From Oegoconia quadripuncta (Eukaryota > Arthropoda > Insecta > Lepidoptera > Autostichidae), in contig OX438750.1 of assembly GCA_949316235.1 (NCBI GenBank), forward strand, positions 15,378,865-15,442,864: a stretch of DNA of 64,000 bases. Direction: 5' to 3'. The notes beneath the pieces were generated by a model. The model saw only the letters and a program-made list of their open reading frames with translations, was not told where the DNA came from and ran no database searches. A program made the position numbers and the translations under genes. Below are positions 9,766-19,058 of the stretch, in pieces (positions within the stretch are counted from its first letter, which is position 1; the number at the start of each line of letters is the position of its first letter).

Positions 9766-11088
9766 ATGCGGGGCTCTGCCGCTTTGTGGACCACCCTTTC
9801 CCTAGCTACTCGTGGGAACTCTATGGAGAATTCAGATATTTCCATTAAGTGCATCAGTGCTGCCCTGGACGAAATCCAGGACGGCTTTGTATCTGTGGCG
9901 GAGAGCGCTGTCGTAGCCTCCAACTCGCCCAGTAAAACTCCACATGCTGAGGGATCGAACCGAAAGGATGACGGAGGCGATGACGCCTCGTGCAAACCTA
10001 CGGAAACGAACCCAGCGGAAAAACCCAAAAGGTCGTCCAGAGAACGCCTATCGGGTGCTCGTCGGAAGCGCCTAAAACAGTTGATGGAAAGGGTCGGGTT
10101 TGAAGAAGCCCTGGAACTTTCCAAAAAGCCGTGGAAGGACATACCGCTTCCAAAACCTCCTCGCGAGTCGCAAACGCTGAAGCGTGCACGCTCGGAGGAA
10201 GAGTCGCCTAAGGAGCAAACCAAAAAGGCTCCTAGGATTGTAGCTACGTCCCCTGCTGAGCAAAGCGCTGTAGTTTCTGCAGCCAAACCCAGCTTCAAGG
10301 ACGTGGCTAGCTCTTCACGAGTGGGGATCCGCAATTCGGAACCCATGAGTGAAGACCAGATGGTACTTGTCCACCAGGGGCTGTTGGCGGCCATCGCCAA
10401 TATGAGCACCAAAGGGGCAGGTCCCAAGTTTCTGGGTCTCTCTTTCAAGCCAGGCTGGCTCCTAGTGACCTGCGAAAACCAGGCGAGTAAGGACTGGCTT
10501 GCGAAAGAGATCCCGAAGCTAAAGCCGTGGCCGGAGGCGCAGCTCACGATCCTCAGTGAGAGTGAACTGCCCAAGCCTCTTGCAGCCACGACTTTTATAC
10601 CGAATAGCGAGGCGAAATCCATCACTAGTGCCCTCACGCTACTTCGGGTACAAAATTCTGGCCTCAACACCGAGCTGTGGAAGGTGCTGCACGAAGGGAC
10701 TAGAGAAGGAGGTCGCATAGTGACCTTCTCCCTCGACGAGCCCTCCGTAGAAGCCCTCAAAGCAGCGGAGTACAAGGCCAGGATAGGGTTCAAGACGATC
10801 CTGTTCAAACTCAAGGGCGAGCAAGCTAGTTCCCCTGAGGTCGCGGGACCGTCTTCTGCCACCCCAACTGGAGCAGCGCCCCCGCGGAGAGAAGTGCTAC
10901 CCATCCCGGGTACATCGGGATCAAAGCCTTCAAACCCTAGGGGCAGAACTCCAGGCAGAGGCAGAAGTGGCGCAGGTCGTGGGACGCAGAGGGAGCACCC
11001 TGACGGTGGACGGCAACAAGGTCCCCAAAAAGGGAAACGCAAACCCAACAAGTCGACCCACCTTCGACTGCGAGACTTCACGAAGTAA
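9766..11088 (+). CDS. LOA-like LINE ORF1 (DUF4780-type RNA-binding protein)
   Basis: Encodes about 440 residues from the first in-frame ATG (9766); the frame itself is open from 9625, just after a TAG, so a non-ATG start near 9628 would give 486 residues. The N-terminal part is polar and low in complexity, with a basic KPKRSSRERLSGARRKRLKQ segment around 10020-10080. Codons at about 10346-10820 form a compact domain (GPKFLGLSFKPGWLLVTC, KEIPKLKPWP, RVQNSGLNTELWKVLHE, RIGFKTILFKLKGE) that matches what I know of DUF4780, an RRM-like domain typical of insect LOA ORF1 proteins. The C-terminus is Gly/Arg-rich (GRTPGRGRSGAGRGTQ), a likely RNA-binding tail. No CCHC zinc knuckle is visible. Its role is presumably to coat element RNA as a nucleic-acid chaperone. 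It ends in TAATG shared with ORF2. Confidence 0.85.
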   Translation: MRGSAALWTTLSLATRGNSMENSDISIKCISAALDEIQDGFVSVAESAVVASNSPSKTPHAEGSNRKDDGGDDASCKPTETNPAEKPKRSSRERLSGARRKRLKQLMERVGFEEALELSKKPWKDIPLPKPPRESQTLKRARSEEESPKEQTKKAPRIVATSPAEQSAVVSAAKPSFKDVASSSRVGIRNSEPMSEDQMVLVHQGLLAAIANMSTKGAGPKFLGLSFKPGWLLVTCENQASKDWLAKEIPKLKPWPEAQLTILSESELPKPLAATTFIPNSEAKSITSALTLLRVQNSGLNTELWKVLHEGTREGGRIVTFSLDEPSVEALKAAEYKARIGFKTILFKLKGEQASSPEVAGPSSATPTGAAPPRREVLPIPGTSGSKPSNPRGRTPGRGRSGAGRGTQREHPDGGRQQGPQKGKRKPNKSTHLRLRDFTK

Positions 11089-11351
11089 TGGCGGCCCAGG
11101 GAACCCTAGCGAGGATCCTGCAAGCTAACCTCCACCATGCCGTAGCAGCTGCTGCGATCGTGGAGCGCTGTCTTGCAGAGGAGAAGTACGACCTCGCTCT
11201 AATACAAGAACCCTGGGTTGCCAACTCAACCGTATCGGGCCTCAACGCTGCTGGTAAGATTCTTCTTAACACTAAGGGGTTAAGGCCCAGAGCATGCATT
11301 ATCTTTAACAAAAATATTGAGTTACAGAGTTATGCACCGACGACTTGGTAG
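11088..11351 (+). CDS. LOA-like LINE ORF2, N-terminal endonuclease part before a frameshift
   Basis: The start ATG overlaps the ORF1 stop as TAATG (11086-11090), a layout known to allow termination-reinitiation in the silkworm element SART1. The 87 codons contain the first APE-type endonuclease motifs: LQANLHH (the Asn motif) and LALIQEPWV (the catalytic Glu motif). The frame hits TAG at 11349. The protein clearly continues in another frame from about 11336, where residues T-D-D-L-V-A-A-Y lead into the next endonuclease block. So one single-base indel between about 11320 and 11345 breaks an otherwise intact ORF2. Confidence 0.85.
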   Translation: MAAQGTLARILQANLHHAVAAAAIVERCLAEEKYDLALIQEPWVANSTVSGLNAAGKILLNTKGLRPRACIIFNKNIELQSYAPTTW

Positions 11352-14300
11352 CAGCCTATGTTAATCTCAAAGGGTGGAGTGGGTCCAGAGTAATCATATG
11401 CTCGGCCTACCTGCCTGGAGAGAAGAGTGACCCCTCAGCAGATCTCGCCCCCGTGGTCGACTACGCCCGGAAACACAACGCGGAGCTGCTGGTGGGGTGC
11501 GACGCAAACGCTCACCACACCACCTGGGGGAGCACGGACGTCAACGATAGGGGTGAGTTGTTAAACGACTTTCTGCTAACCAACTCTCTAGAACTTCTCA
11601 ACAGAGGCTGCACTCCAACCTTCGTGACAAAAGCCCGACAAGAAGTCCTCGACATCACCGTCGCCTCTGCAAACCTATCCAGGCACATGCAAGACTGGAG
11701 GGTAAGTAATGAAGCATCCATGTCTGACCACAGACACATCTGTTACAACCTAAAGGCCGCTTTGGCCTACAACAGTGTATGTTTTAGAAACCCTAGGTGT
11801 ACCGCCTGGGATGTCTACTGTGACAAACTAAGGTGGAACCTGGAAACGTTTCCAAACAGTATTAAATCCATTGAGAGCCTTGAACTAGCAGTGGCGACAA
11901 CTTCAGAAGGTATCAAATCTGCCTATGAAGAAAGCTGCCCTCTAAAAACAAGGACCTCTAAGCGTAAAGTTCCCTGGTGGAACTCTAAGCTGAAAAAGCT
12001 AAGAGAGAAAACCAGAAGACTGTTCAACAAGGCTAAAAAGACTCTCGAATGGGAGGTCTACAGGAAAGCCTTGACTGAATACAACAAGGAGATTAGGCGG
12101 GCTAAGAGAGAATCATGGAGGAAATTCTGCGAGGAAGTCAATAGTACGCCTCAAGGAGCCAGAATCCACAAAATTCTTTCGAAAACCCAGCCTACACCAG
12201 TAGGTCTATTAAAGAGACCAGACGGCTCCTTCACTACCAACGAAGGAGAAACGTTGGAACTGTTGGTATCGACACACTTTCCTGGGGCTCTACGCCTGCA
12301 ATCTAGCAAGCCCGAACGGATGAGCATTCCACATAGACCTCGCAACGAGGACTGGAGCACTGCCGCCAGGGTGATCAGACCAGGACAAGTGAGGTGGGCT
12401 ATCAACTCTTTCAAACCGTACAAATCCGCCGGGGTCGACGGAATCCTGCCGGTCCTGCTACAAAAAGGTGCGGATATCTTACTGCCCTATCTGGTGAAAA
12501 TCTTCAGAGCGAGTTACGCCTTTGGATACTTACCAGAACAGTGGACCTCTGCCAAGGTCATCTTCATACCTAAGGCTGGTAAGAAGGACTACGCAGCACC
12601 CAAGTCCTTCAGACCGATAAGTCTTACCTCCTTCCTCCTAAAGACTCTGGAGAAAGTGCTGGACAGGTATATCAGAGATGGGGTACTGATTGAACGACCC
12701 ATACACAACAACCAACATGCCTACTGTAGAGGTAAATCTACGGAAACCGCCCTTCTAAACTTGACTGACAGGGTAGAAAAGGCATTGGACGATAAAGAAA
12801 TCGCACTATGCGCTTTTCTAGATATTGAGGGAGCCTTCGACAACACGCCCATCCGGACACTGATGAAGGGCCTCGCTCACAAGTCAGTGGACCCCACCAC
12901 TAGTAGATGGGTCGAAACGATGCTCTCAACCAGGACTGTCAAGCTGGAGCTACATGGAGCCCAGCTTGAAGTCGCAAACACCAGAGGTTGTCCCCAAGGT
13001 GGTGTCCTATCACCCCTCCTATGGACCCTCGCCGTAGATGAGCTGTTGCATAAGCTGGCGGAACTTCGCATAGACGCCGAAGGCTTCGCGGACGACCTGG
13101 TGATCACTATACGAGGCAACTGCCAAAGTACTATCTCGTATCTTATGCAAAAAGCACTCGACACGATCAGTCGATGGTGCAGGGAGAACAGCCTATCTAT
13201 AAACGCCGATAAAACTGTTATCGTGCCCTTTACCAGGAAGCGGAAGCTAGACCGATTGGCTCCCTCCCGCCTGGACGGCACAACCATTCCATTCTCCGCT
13301 GAGGTCAAGTATCTGGGCATAATTTTTGACCAGAAACTGACCTGGAACAGCCACCTGAACGGAGTCTTGCGAAAGGCTAAAACAGCCCTATGCACATGCA
13401 GTCGTCTGGCAGGACTAAAATGGGGTCTCAATCCCAAAATCGTCCTATGGCTCTATACAGCCATTGTGAGGCCAATGATAACGTATGCCTCAGTCGTTTG
13501 GCACAGCAAGACCACCCAGACGACTGCAATCTCTAAACTTAACAGTCTACAAAGAACTGCTTGTTTAATAGCCACGGGAGCCATGTCGACCTCACCGGGA
13601 GCAGCTCTAAACGCATTGCTCGACCTTCCACCCCTACACCTCTTCATCAAGAGCGAAGTCGGTGCTAGCATGCTAAGAGTATTGAACCATTCGAGGAAGA
13701 ACTGGCTCTCCCAGTCACTGAGAACTCTCCAAAGCTCGGTACTGGAGGACCGAATTCTAGGCATGGTGACCGACGCCATGATTCCTAAGTACGAATTCTG
13801 CAGGCTATTCACAGTAGAAATTCCTCATAGAGAGGACTGGTTAACCGAACGAATTACTTGGAAACCCGGGAGCCTAAAATGGTACACCGATGGCTCTAAG
13901 TCAGGTAGTGACGTTGGCTGTGGAGTATATGGAGAGCAGCCTAGATTCAAAACCAGTACTAATCTTGGGAAACATGCCTCCATATTCCAAGCAGAGGTAT
14001 ACGCCATATTAGAGTGTGCGGAAATCATTCTACACAAACGCTACGTCAACCATACCATCTACATCCACTCAGATAGCCAGGCGGCTCTTTTGGCCCTAGA
14101 CTCAGACAAAATTGTCTCAAGGCTGGTTGAAAACTGCAGGCTTACTTTAAATACCCTGTGCAAAACAAACAGGGTCTTTCTTCGTTGGGTCCCGGGGCAC
14201 GCAGGCATCGAAGGCAACGAAAAAGCCGACGAACTAGCGAAATTGGGGGCTAGCGGATCCCAGTACGGCCCTGAGCCTTTCTGCGGCATCTCAAAAAGCC

Positions 14301-14713
14301 TAATTCGTTTTACCCTAAGGAACCGGTGCACCCAAGCAGCTCTTAAACTCTGGACGAACACGCCAGGTTTAACACACTCCAAATCACTAATCAAAGCCTT
14401 CAACAAGAAGGCGGCCGGCGAAGCGCTGGCACTCAGTAGGAACAATTTACGCATTCTCACAAGGGCACTAACGGGCCACTGCTGTCTGAGCAAACACATG
14501 CTCAACATAGGGCTCCGAGAAACAGGAATGTGCAGATTTTGCCTCCTCGCAGAGGAAACACCTGCACATCTGCTGTGTGAATGTGGCCCGCTAATGCGTA
14601 AACGCAATATCCACCTGGGCAGCCACTTATTACACCCGGATGAGATAAAAACCATCTGTGCCAGGAAAATTATCCAATTCCTCAAAGAGGCAAACCTGAG
14701 CAACGAACTGTAG
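11345..14713 (+). CDS. LOA-like LINE ORF2: endonuclease, reverse transcriptase, RNase H
   Basis: 1122 open codons in one frame. The endonuclease completes with LLVGCDANAHHTTWGS (codons ~48-65) and MSDHRHICY (~123). The reverse transcriptase follows with SAGVDGILP, FIPKAGKKDYAAPKSFRPIS, LDIEGAFDN (~490, first Asp), GCPQGGVLSPLLW and the active site FADD (~580). A C-terminal RNase H has WYTDGSKSG (~845), the Glu in QAEVYAILE, HSDSQAALLAL (~907) and WVPGHAGIEGNEKADELA (~948). A terminal zinc-like C-x2-C-x9-H-x4-C cluster is at ~1062. All catalytic residues I can check are present. It performs target-primed reverse transcription of the element RNA. RNase H after the RT supports LOA/I/R1-type clades and argues against Jockey, CR1 or RTE. 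The open frame begins at a TTG only because of the upstream frameshift. Confidence 0.92.
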   Translation: MVAAYVNLKGWSGSRVIICSAYLPGEKSDPSADLAPVVDYARKHNAELLVGCDANAHHTTWGSTDVNDRGELLNDFLLTNSLELLNRGCTPTFVTKARQEVLDITVASANLSRHMQDWRVSNEASMSDHRHICYNLKAALAYNSVCFRNPRCTAWDVYCDKLRWNLETFPNSIKSIESLELAVATTSEGIKSAYEESCPLKTRTSKRKVPWWNSKLKKLREKTRRLFNKAKKTLEWEVYRKALTEYNKEIRRAKRESWRKFCEEVNSTPQGARIHKILSKTQPTPVGLLKRPDGSFTTNEGETLELLVSTHFPGALRLQSSKPERMSIPHRPRNEDWSTAARVIRPGQVRWAINSFKPYKSAGVDGILPVLLQKGADILLPYLVKIFRASYAFGYLPEQWTSAKVIFIPKAGKKDYAAPKSFRPISLTSFLLKTLEKVLDRYIRDGVLIERPIHNNQHAYCRGKSTETALLNLTDRVEKALDDKEIALCAFLDIEGAFDNTPIRTLMKGLAHKSVDPTTSRWVETMLSTRTVKLELHGAQLEVANTRGCPQGGVLSPLLWTLAVDELLHKLAELRIDAEGFADDLVITIRGNCQSTISYLMQKALDTISRWCRENSLSINADKTVIVPFTRKRKLDRLAPSRLDGTTIPFSAEVKYLGIIFDQKLTWNSHLNGVLRKAKTALCTCSRLAGLKWGLNPKIVLWLYTAIVRPMITYASVVWHSKTTQTTAISKLNSLQRTACLIATGAMSTSPGAALNALLDLPPLHLFIKSEVGASMLRVLNHSRKNWLSQSLRTLQSSVLEDRILGMVTDAMIPKYEFCRLFTVEIPHREDWLTERITWKPGSLKWYTDGSKSGSDVGCGVYGEQPRFKTSTNLGKHASIFQAEVYAILECAEIILHKRYVNHTIYIHSDSQAALLALDSDKIVSRLVENCRLTLNTLCKTNRVFLRWVPGHAGIEGNEKADELAKLGASGSQYGPEPFCGISKSLIRFTLRNRCTQAALKLWTNTPGLTHSKSLIKAFNKKAAGEALALSRNNLRILTRALTGHCCLSKHMLNIGLRETGMCRFCLLAEETPAHLLCECGPLMRKRNIHLGSHLLHPDEIKTICARKIIQFLKEANLSNEL

Positions 14714-14804
14714 GTTAGTGGCGATCACAATAGATCGGCAACGGTCGCAGTGATACAGGTCTCCGTTGACCTGCAACAGCCACATACACATACAATACAA
14801 ATAC

Positions 14805-14930
14805 ATTGGATTAAGACAGGATATTTTTTATCCCGATAAAGTGAGTAATTCCTGGGGGGTTAAACAAATTTCCGCGATTAAGGTATTCATGCAGGCGAAT
14901 CCGCGTGCGGAAAGCTATCCTATTACTATA
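14805..14930 (+). repeat. Family A repeat, 3' half
   Basis: Resumes the repeat interrupted at 9466: TTGGATTAAGACAGGAT, TTTATCCCGATAAAGTGA, AATTTCCGCGATTAAGG, ending GTGCGGAAAGCTATCC. Confidence 0.8.
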
Positions 14931-15012
14931 ATACACTCGAAAAACATTATCCTCCTTCCTTTCCGTCGGGTAAAAATGTAATAAAATACAACAAAATAAC
15001 AAGTAAAAAAAA

Positions 15013-15166
15013 ACCCGACAGCACATTTTATAATTACCATAAAATGTATCCTATGATACTCGGGTACCAAGACGAATCTATGCTATGGGATGCGCCAAAG
15101 GAACGGAGATACATACATACATACATACATACACTCGAGACTTTCTTGGGTAGTCGGGTAATAAAC
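15013..15166 (-). repeat. Repeat family I copy with (CATA)n
   Basis: AACCCGACAGCACATTT, then CAAGACGAATCTATGC and GCGCCAAAGGAACGGAG, then a (CATA)n run at 15109-15134 and CTTTCTTGGGTAGTCGGG. In other copies the same place also carries CATA or CATAC repeats, so the microsatellite grew from the repeat itself. Confidence 0.65.
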
Positions 15167-15169
15167 AAC

Positions 15170-15730
15170 TAATATAAAATATTCATAATTTATTAGATTA
15201 GTACGAGTAATTTATAGAAATGGCTTCGTCGAATTTCGCAACACAATTCTTGGAGAACGCTAATTTGTTCTAGTCTAACTAGTAATAGGTCTAACTCACT
15301 CGCACAACCAAATTGAAAGTGTAGTAATGGTCGAGAATATTAAAAACCAAAATTATGTATTTAATTTACTAATCTATTAATTTTACAGAGGTAACTCTAA
15401 ACGAGTCTAGCGTTACCTTTACGCTCGCAGTACGCGGTGTCATACATTACTCTCAATATTTCATGTCAGGCACAGGAGTCATCTTGAGATATACAATACG
15501 GTGAGACGCCGCACCGCAATTAAGTCTAGTAACCTACACGACAGCTTAGAAAAAAGTATACAGATGCCGTTATACTGTAAGCTATAAGCTAGCTCGTAGA
15601 TAGCAATAAAAGCTCAAGCTACAGGGTGTAATCGATAAGTGTTAACAATCTCATAATGTATAATCAGAAAACTTTAATCAAGTAACTAAACAACGACGTT
15701 GCGTGATGAATGACGCTTTTTAATGCACTA
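15170..15730. other. Intergenic, nothing recognised
   Basis: No coding region or known repeat seen. Confidence 0.4.
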
Positions 15731-15731
15731 C

Positions 15732-15817
15732 GGATCACACACCTGATGTTAAGTGAAGATGAGGCCGAAGATGAAGCATACTGACCGGGAAACACCTATG
15801 TTATTTGGGGGACTGGA
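15732..15817 (-). repeat. SINE-B fragment
   Basis: ACACCTGATGTTAAGTGAAG, GAGGCCGAAGATGAAGC and TTATTTGGGGGACTGG only; truncated on both sides. Confidence 0.6.
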
Positions 15818-15879
15818 TGATATGATGATATGGATGATAAGCAAGCATGGGCTCGGCGATATTCAGTCTATTATACAAT

Positions 15880-15990
15880 ATAATATTACACATTATAACC
15901 CAAAACCTATCTAAAAAGAGCAACCATTGAGTTTCTTGCTCGTTCTTCTCTGAGGAGTCAACGTTGTGAATGAGTATGAAGGAATTTTGG
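15880..15990 (+). repeat. LINE 3' UTR fragment
   Basis: Contains AAAAAGAGCAACCATTGAG and TTTCTTGCTCGTTCTTCTC, the tail block also present at 7.66-7.70 kb. Confidence 0.55.
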
Positions 15991-16324
15991 ATGCGGGGAT
16001 TCTTCGAGGAATGACACAACCAACTCTTAATAATATCTGTGTATTCAGCTCTTCACATGAACGGTACACCACCAAACATCGAAGTAATTAATTATTTAAT
16101 TCTAACAAGGAAATCGTACAGTAAAAATATATTGCTCATGACGTCTGTCTAAATTTATTTGAATTCCGAGAGCCCGACCAAAGAGTTTCCATAGGCGCGG
16201 TATAAATGTTAGTGGCCAAGACGCTACAAGTAGTAATGCCAATAATTTTAATATTAAGTTAAAAAATGTGACGTTTTCAAATGAATAAATCTTGTTCGGA
16301 TTATAAAATCAAAGATACTCTGAC
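15991..16324. other. Intergenic, nothing recognised
   Basis: No coding region or repeat match seen. Confidence 0.35.
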
Positions 16325-16432
16325 AATCGGAACACAACAATGGTATTAACATTGCTGCTTAGAGGCAGACTTACTTTAGAAGGTGGTAGTCATGGACATT
16401 TAAAATGCCTTACCACCAACCAAACCGAGTAA
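16325..16432 (-). repeat. SINE-B fragment
   Basis: CGGAACACAACAATGGTATT, then AAATGCCTTACCACCAACC and AAACCGAGTA; the middle of SINE-B with both ends lost. Confidence 0.6.
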
Positions 16433-16605
16433 TACTAGTCATGAAAAAAGACATGTGATAAATCCATAACTATGATTGTGAACACTTCCATTTGTAATGT
16501 GTGAATAATTTTATGTGAACAAGAACACATACTAAACGAAAGAGTTTATTTTAACACATTTTTTTATTTTAAAAACAGATAGCGAAGTGGACAATATAAC
16601 TTATT

Positions 16606-16775
16606 TAAATAAATAAATAATACATAAATAAATATCTTTGCACATACAAACAGCGCCATCTAGTTCCACACTAAGTAACTAGGCTTGTATTATAGACAAC
16701 AGATGGTTGATAAACTATACAAATACATTATTTTTTATAAATAAATATTTATTATAAATGAATTTAACTAAGTTA
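16606..16775 (-). repeat. SINE-F tail fragment
   Basis: AAATAAATATCTTTGCACAT, ACAGCGCCATCTAGTTCC, GACAACAGATGGTTGATAA, matching the 3' half of the SINE-F copies at 47.7 and 59.0 kb. Confidence 0.65.
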
Positions 16776-16883
16776 TCTAATACGTTTAAAAAGCATTAAC
16801 TATTCTTGGAATGAAGTAAAATTTTTTGCTTCCTTTTAAATTATGGAAGAGTTTTACCTAACAACAGAATAGAAATGTATGAT

Positions 16884-17010
16884 GACTGATTGGTGTAGTG
16901 GATCGCCCTGTCAGCGAAAACAACGGTTGCGGGTTCGAATCCCGCGAGAGGTAAATGTTTGTATGATGAATACGAACGTTTATCCCTGAATCATAGATGT
17001 TTATATCGGA
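16884..17010 (+). repeat. SINE-F head copy
   Basis: tRNA-like head with A box (TTGGTGTAGTGGATCG) and a good B box (GCGGGTTCGAATCCCGC), then AATGTTTGTATGATGAATAC. The B arm still pairs as a T stem, but no cloverleaf anticodon arm is convincing, so it is a SINE head rather than a tRNA gene. Confidence 0.7.
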
Positions 17011-17084
17011 TAAGTTTTTTTACCGTAAGAAAATAAAAAGGGCATATTAGTAAGTGAAATAGAAGGTATTGGCATACGTATAGG

Positions 17085-17088
<4 letters not shown>

Positions 17089-17120
<32 letters not shown>
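17089..17120 (+). repeat. (TAA)n microsatellite
   Basis: About ten repeats of ATA/TAA at the A-rich end of the adjacent retroelement tail. Confidence 0.85.
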
Positions 17121-17121
<1 letters not shown>

Positions 17122-17268
17122 CTTTATTTGTTCTCTCACACAAATTGGATACAAGTATAGTATATAATATTTCTCAAAACAATTAAATAATTTAAATTTA
17201 TGTGAGAGACTGGTATCTGCACTAGGACAGCCTGTATGACAGATTACCAGCCTCTCCAACACCGGACC
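17121..17268 (-). repeat. Repeat family L copy
   Basis: TGTGAGAGACTGGTATCTGC, ACTAGGACAGCCTGTATG, ACAGATTACCAGCCTCTC. The same order recurs at 32.01-32.07 kb. GAGAGACTGGT and ACCAGCCTCTC can pair as a hairpin. Confidence 0.5.
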
Positions 17269-17377
17269 ATTGGAATAAAAGGTAAGAACTATTTTTTTTT
17301 TTTAACTTATAAGATTAAACAAAAGTGTGAGTTAGGTAGTGCGAAAGGATTGGTGTGGTATGCAGACATGACCACGC

Positions 17378-17378
<1 letters not shown>

Positions 17379-17432
<54 letters not shown>

Positions 17433-17443
17433 TGAGTGAGTGA

Positions 17444-17509
<66 letters not shown>

Positions 17510-17513
17510 GTGT
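17379..17513 (+). repeat. Compound (TG)n/(GAGT)n microsatellite
   Basis: Long TG run interrupted by a GAGT block near 17430-17446 and by isolated GC steps. Confidence 0.95.
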
Positions 17514-17570
17514 GAATGTGTGTATGGATGAGTGTAGATATATTTATTACAAAAGGTAAGAATAGATATA

Positions 17571-18196
17571 CAGGGTGGTCCAACTAGTGACGTCAACAAA
17601 TTTTTTTTAGATTCCTCATACTGGGGTGTGTCCGAAAATACCCCATGTATGTTCCGCGATTTTTTGTATTTTTCGAGTTGTTAATTTTTTTGTGATTTTT
17701 GGATGTTTTCTGCAAGCCAGGTTTCAAAAATTCATATCTTTTTTTGTAGTAGGTATTTAGCAGATCTTTTTTTTGTGACATAATTGTATTGAATGTTGTT
17801 TTAATAAAAAAAATAATTCAACTTCCTGAAATTATTCAAAGTTGCTCAAAAAAGGGCTGAAAGTTAAAAATTTACTTTTTAGTAGGTTTTACTGAAACAT
17901 TCAAATTCAATTTAAAAATACAAGAAGGAGTTTCCATTGCTTTTAACAAACTTTTAAAACTTTGCAAGGTCCTTAACTACCATAATAAATAAAAAAAAAT
18001 AGCACTTAATAGGCTTTTTTTGTTGCAATCGGCCTTTGAAGGCGGTTAGTCTGAAAATCATTAAAAATCATTTAAAGCGTTAAAAATTCTTTTACATACT
18101 TTTTATTATTATTATGGTAAATTAAAGTTAAAAATGTAATTTTAAAATAATTTTGTTTGGAATTCCTGTAAAATAACTGCAGCTCGTGTATTTTTA
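17571..18196 (+). repeat. Left terminal inverted repeat (626 bp)
   Basis: Inverted match to 20198-20824, from CAGGGTGGTCCAACTAG inward to CAGCTCGTGTATTTTTA, with only scattered substitutions and one or two T-run length changes. A 62-codon open stretch in this arm (17593-17781, minus) is mirrored in the other arm and is explained by the duplication, not by a gene. Confidence 0.9.
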
Positions 18197-18316
18197 GAAA
18201 AATTTCGAACTCATTATGATTAAAGAAGTGAGCATTTGTCAAAATTGCTACTTGTGAAATTACCAGTTTTTGGATAGTAAATAAAAGACACAAATTACTA
18301 AATAAAATTCCATTTA

Positions 18317-19058
18317 TTATAATAAATTTTCAAAATGCCTTCCTCCAAGTTCAATACATAAACGACAACGTTTTAAAAAGTTATGTTTTAATTGCCTGAA
18401 GCTACTTGAATATTCTTGTTTTATTTTTCTCTCCGCTTCTGAAAGTTTTTGTCTCAATTCTGTTTCGCTGTTGCTTTCCTTCGCGTACACCAGATCTTTA
18501 TAAAATCCCCAAATGAAAAAGTCGATTGGGTTGAGGTCTGGTGAACGTGCAGGCCATTCGATCGGCCCTGCACGCCCAATCCATCTTCCTCGAAAAGTGG
18601 TGTTTAGGTGCTCTCTCACTTGTACCGCATAGTGACAGGGCGCACCATCTTGTTGGAATACCATTTCTCGTCGGATCTGGAGATTCACATCTTCTAACAA
18701 TTCATGAAGATTGTTTTGTAAAAAATGTAGATAAGAATTTCCATTCAACCTGGCCGGTAATTCAAAGGGCCCAATTAACTCTCCATTTAGGATCCCAGAC
18801 CAGAGGTTGACACTAAAGTGTGTTTGAAAGTTGGATGCCCTTGTCAAATGTGGTTTTCGATGGCCCAGCTATGGTAGTTGTGAATGTTGAATATCCCAGT
18901 TCTTTCGAATCGGGACTCGTCGGTCCACAGTATTTTATTAAAAAAATCAGGGTCTTCTTCCGATCGTTGTATCATTGCTTCACAAAAAGTCACTCTTCTT
19001 GGGTAATCGGATTCATGGAGCTGCTGGACGCGCTGGATGTGGTACGCATGGAACCCTT
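18317..19058 (-). pseudogene. D41D transposase exon 2 (one frameshift)
   Basis: Exon 2 starts after TTTTATTGCAG with EGFHAYHIQRVQQL, a classic mariner linker motif. It continues FCEAMIQRSEEDPDFF and WTDESRFERTG (first catalytic Asp), then IHNYHSWAIEN. There a missing base near 18850-18858 creates a stop. The frame reopens at 18847 with TRASNFQTHFSVNLWSGI, then VFQQDGAPCHYA (second Asp) and WPARSPDLNPIDFFIWGF (third Asp), ending in FENLL before TAA. Joined with exon 1 the length is about 360 residues, normal for the family. All three catalytic Asp residues survive, so the single indel is the only clear lesion. Confidence 0.85.

Larger units (their letters stand above)
9467..14804 (+). mobile_element. 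Near full-length LOA-like non-LTR retrotransposon
   Basis: About 5.3 kb element with a 5' UTR, ORF1 (RNA-binding), ORF2 (endonuclease-RT-RNase H) and a short 3' UTR ending in CACATACAATACAA-type repeats rather than a long poly(A). Limits are set from the split family A repeat on both sides; the exact ends and TSD could not be fixed. RNase H in ORF2, DUF4780-type ORF1 and FADD active site point to the LOA (Lian-like) clade of the R1/I group. Base composition is far more GC-rich than the flanks. Truncated relatives lie at 52298-52437 and 57272-57392. Only one frameshift is seen, so the insertion is probably young. Confidence 0.9.

Noticed and set aside
9621..11081. Very long minus-strand open frame (486 codons)
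   Set aside because: Exactly antisense to LINE ORF1; its composition and lack of motifs show it is a shadow caused by GC-rich codon use.
12877..13437. 186-codon minus-strand open frame
   Set aside because: Antisense of the reverse transcriptase palm domain.
14059..14703. 214-codon minus-strand open frame
   Set aside because: Antisense of the ORF2 RNase H region.
15109..15134. Short direct repeats, considered as a CRISPR-like array
   Set aside because: Simple (CATA)n microsatellite without spacers; the genome is eukaryotic.
16884..16960. Possible tRNA gene (good B box GGGTTCGAATCCC)
   Set aside because: No paired acceptor stem or anticodon arm, and the same head recurs with a shared SINE body.
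17315..17599. His/Thr repeat protein on the minus strand
   Set aside because: Translation of a (TG)n microsatellite; no gene context.
17593..17781. Lys-rich 62-residue frame with a mirror copy at 20614-20802
   Set aside because: Both lie in the terminal inverted repeats of the transposon, so the match is explained by the TIRs. No other sign of coding.
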